From assembly GCA_043782425.1 (NCBI GenBank), contig JAYWAM010000190.1, forward strand, positions 1 to 14,479: 14,479 nucleotides of DNA, written 5' to 3'. The first letter of the stretch is position 1, and every line of letters starts with the position of its first letter. The position numbers and the translations under genes are program-made. Shown one piece after another: positions 13,851-14,479 of this stretch. This DNA comes from JAYWAM01 sp043782425 (GTDB lineage: Bacteria > Pseudomonadota > Gammaproteobacteria > Burkholderiales > Usitatibacteraceae). The notes beneath the pieces were generated by a model that saw only the letters and a program-made list of their open reading frames with translations, was not told the DNA's origin and searched no databases.

Positions 13851-14479
13851 ATGCGTTATCCAAAATGGCTAGGAATGCTTTGTACGATTGGATTGCTGTG
13901 TTTACAAACCACTCTGGCGCAGGCCGCGCCGCAGAACGGCTGGTGGTGGAACCCCAATCAATCGGGCAGAGGTTACAGCATCGAGATTCAGGGCGACACC
14001 CTGTTTATGGCGGGCTATCTGTATGAGAACGACGGCCATGCCACATGGCTGGTATCCGGCGGGCTGATGCAGAACGCCACGACCTATGCCGGTCGCTTGC
14101 TGGCCTTTAGCAATGGCCAGACACTCACCGGGAATTACCAGGCGCCCGCCGCGCCGAGCGACGCCGGTGCGGTCACCCTGCAATTTAGCGATGACACCCA
14201 CGCCACACTCACCTGGCCGGGCGGCGCGCTTGCCATAGAGCGGTTTCGTTATGGCAGCGCTGCTGCCGCGAGCTTTCAGCCGGAAAATGGCTGGTGGTGG
14301 AATGCGGCAGAAAGCGGACGCGGCTTTTTCATCGAGGTACAAGGCGACAAAATGTTCGTGGCGGGCTATATGTATGACGCCAACGGTAAAGCGGTGTGGT
14401 ATGTGTCCGGTGGCGCGATGACCTCGCCCACCTCTTATCAAGGCGACTGGCTCCAATTTGCCAACGGCCAAACCCTGTT
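13851..14479 (+). CDS. Secreted protein with GWWW-type repeats (5' part only)
   Basis: The frame is open from ATG 13851 to the window edge (209 codons), so the gene is cut by the window, not broken. The start is fixed by aggagg at 13840-13845. Residues 1-25 form a signal peptide (MRYPKWLGMLCTIGLLCL, cleavage after AQA). The mature part has two copies of a motif 117 residues apart: NGWWWNPNQSGRGYSIEIQG at 29-48 and NGWWWNAAESGRGFFIEVQG at 146-165. Each is followed by (F)(M/V)AGY-Y and a (W)-VSGG segment. Similar G-WWNP-ESG-G repeats occur in uncharacterised secreted proteins of beta- and gammaproteobacteria (recollection). The pattern suggests a small beta-rich module, perhaps glycan- or surface-binding because of the Trp cluster, but I know of no proven function. 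A C-terminal sorting signal, if any, would lie outside the window. Confidence 0.88.
   Translation, partial: MRYPKWLGMLCTIGLLCLQTTLAQAAPQNGWWWNPNQSGRGYSIEIQGDTLFMAGYLYENDGHATWLVSGGLMQNATTYAGRLLAFSNGQTLTGNYQAPAAPSDAGAVTLQFSDDTHATLTWPGGALAIERFRYGSAAAASFQPENGWWWNAAESGRGFFIEVQGDKMFVAGYMYDANGKAVWYVSGGAMTSPTSYQGDWLQFANGQTL

Overview
The window looks like a piece of a GC-rich proteobacterial chromosome, most likely a betaproteobacterium (Nitrosomonadales/Rhodocyclales-like). This is inference from codon use, the IPTL-CTERM sorting signal, an ECF sigma factor of the kinase-linked TIGR02999-type family, and several palindromic intergenic repeats of kinds common in that group. Every credible gene lies on the + strand.

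Region 1 (88-3753) is a phospholipid-metabolism cluster. It holds a membrane PAP2 phosphatase fused to a dual-specificity phosphatase, a small membrane protein overlapping its end, a PlsC-like acyltransferase, and a CdsA-like CDP-diacylglycerol synthase overlapping the acyltransferase by ATGA. The set resembles the E. coli ynbABCD group (YnbD = PAP2+DSP, YnbB = CDP-diglyceride synthase-like). A long composite palindromic repeat (1901-2087) splits the cluster after the second gene.

Region 2 (3769-7404) is a regulatory pair behind its own extended -10 promoter: an ECF sigma factor and, 7 nt later, a 999-residue membrane Ser/Thr kinase with a C-terminal TPR region. No anti-sigma gene is visible. 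In related pairs the kinase activates the sigma factor by phosphorylation.

Region 3 (7405-14479) is an exported-protein island. After about 900 bp with no convincing intact gene come three tandem paralogous secreted beta-helix proteins. These are followed by a secreted YVTN beta-propeller + FN3 + anchor-domain protein with a C-terminal IPTL-CTERM signal, and then by the start of a secreted protein with GWWW-type repeats that runs off the window. A 112-113 bp block is repeated upstream of the beta-helix group (7919-8030) and upstream of the propeller gene (11708-11820). Downstream of the first copy sits a dead gene start (ribosome site, ATG, six codons, stop) resembling the start of the propeller gene. 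This suggests one ancestral promoter/leader/gene-start unit was duplicated.

The most interesting hypothesis is that the sigma-kinase pair controls the neighbouring cell-surface proteins through the duplicated block. The sequence suggests this by proximity and conservation but does not prove it.
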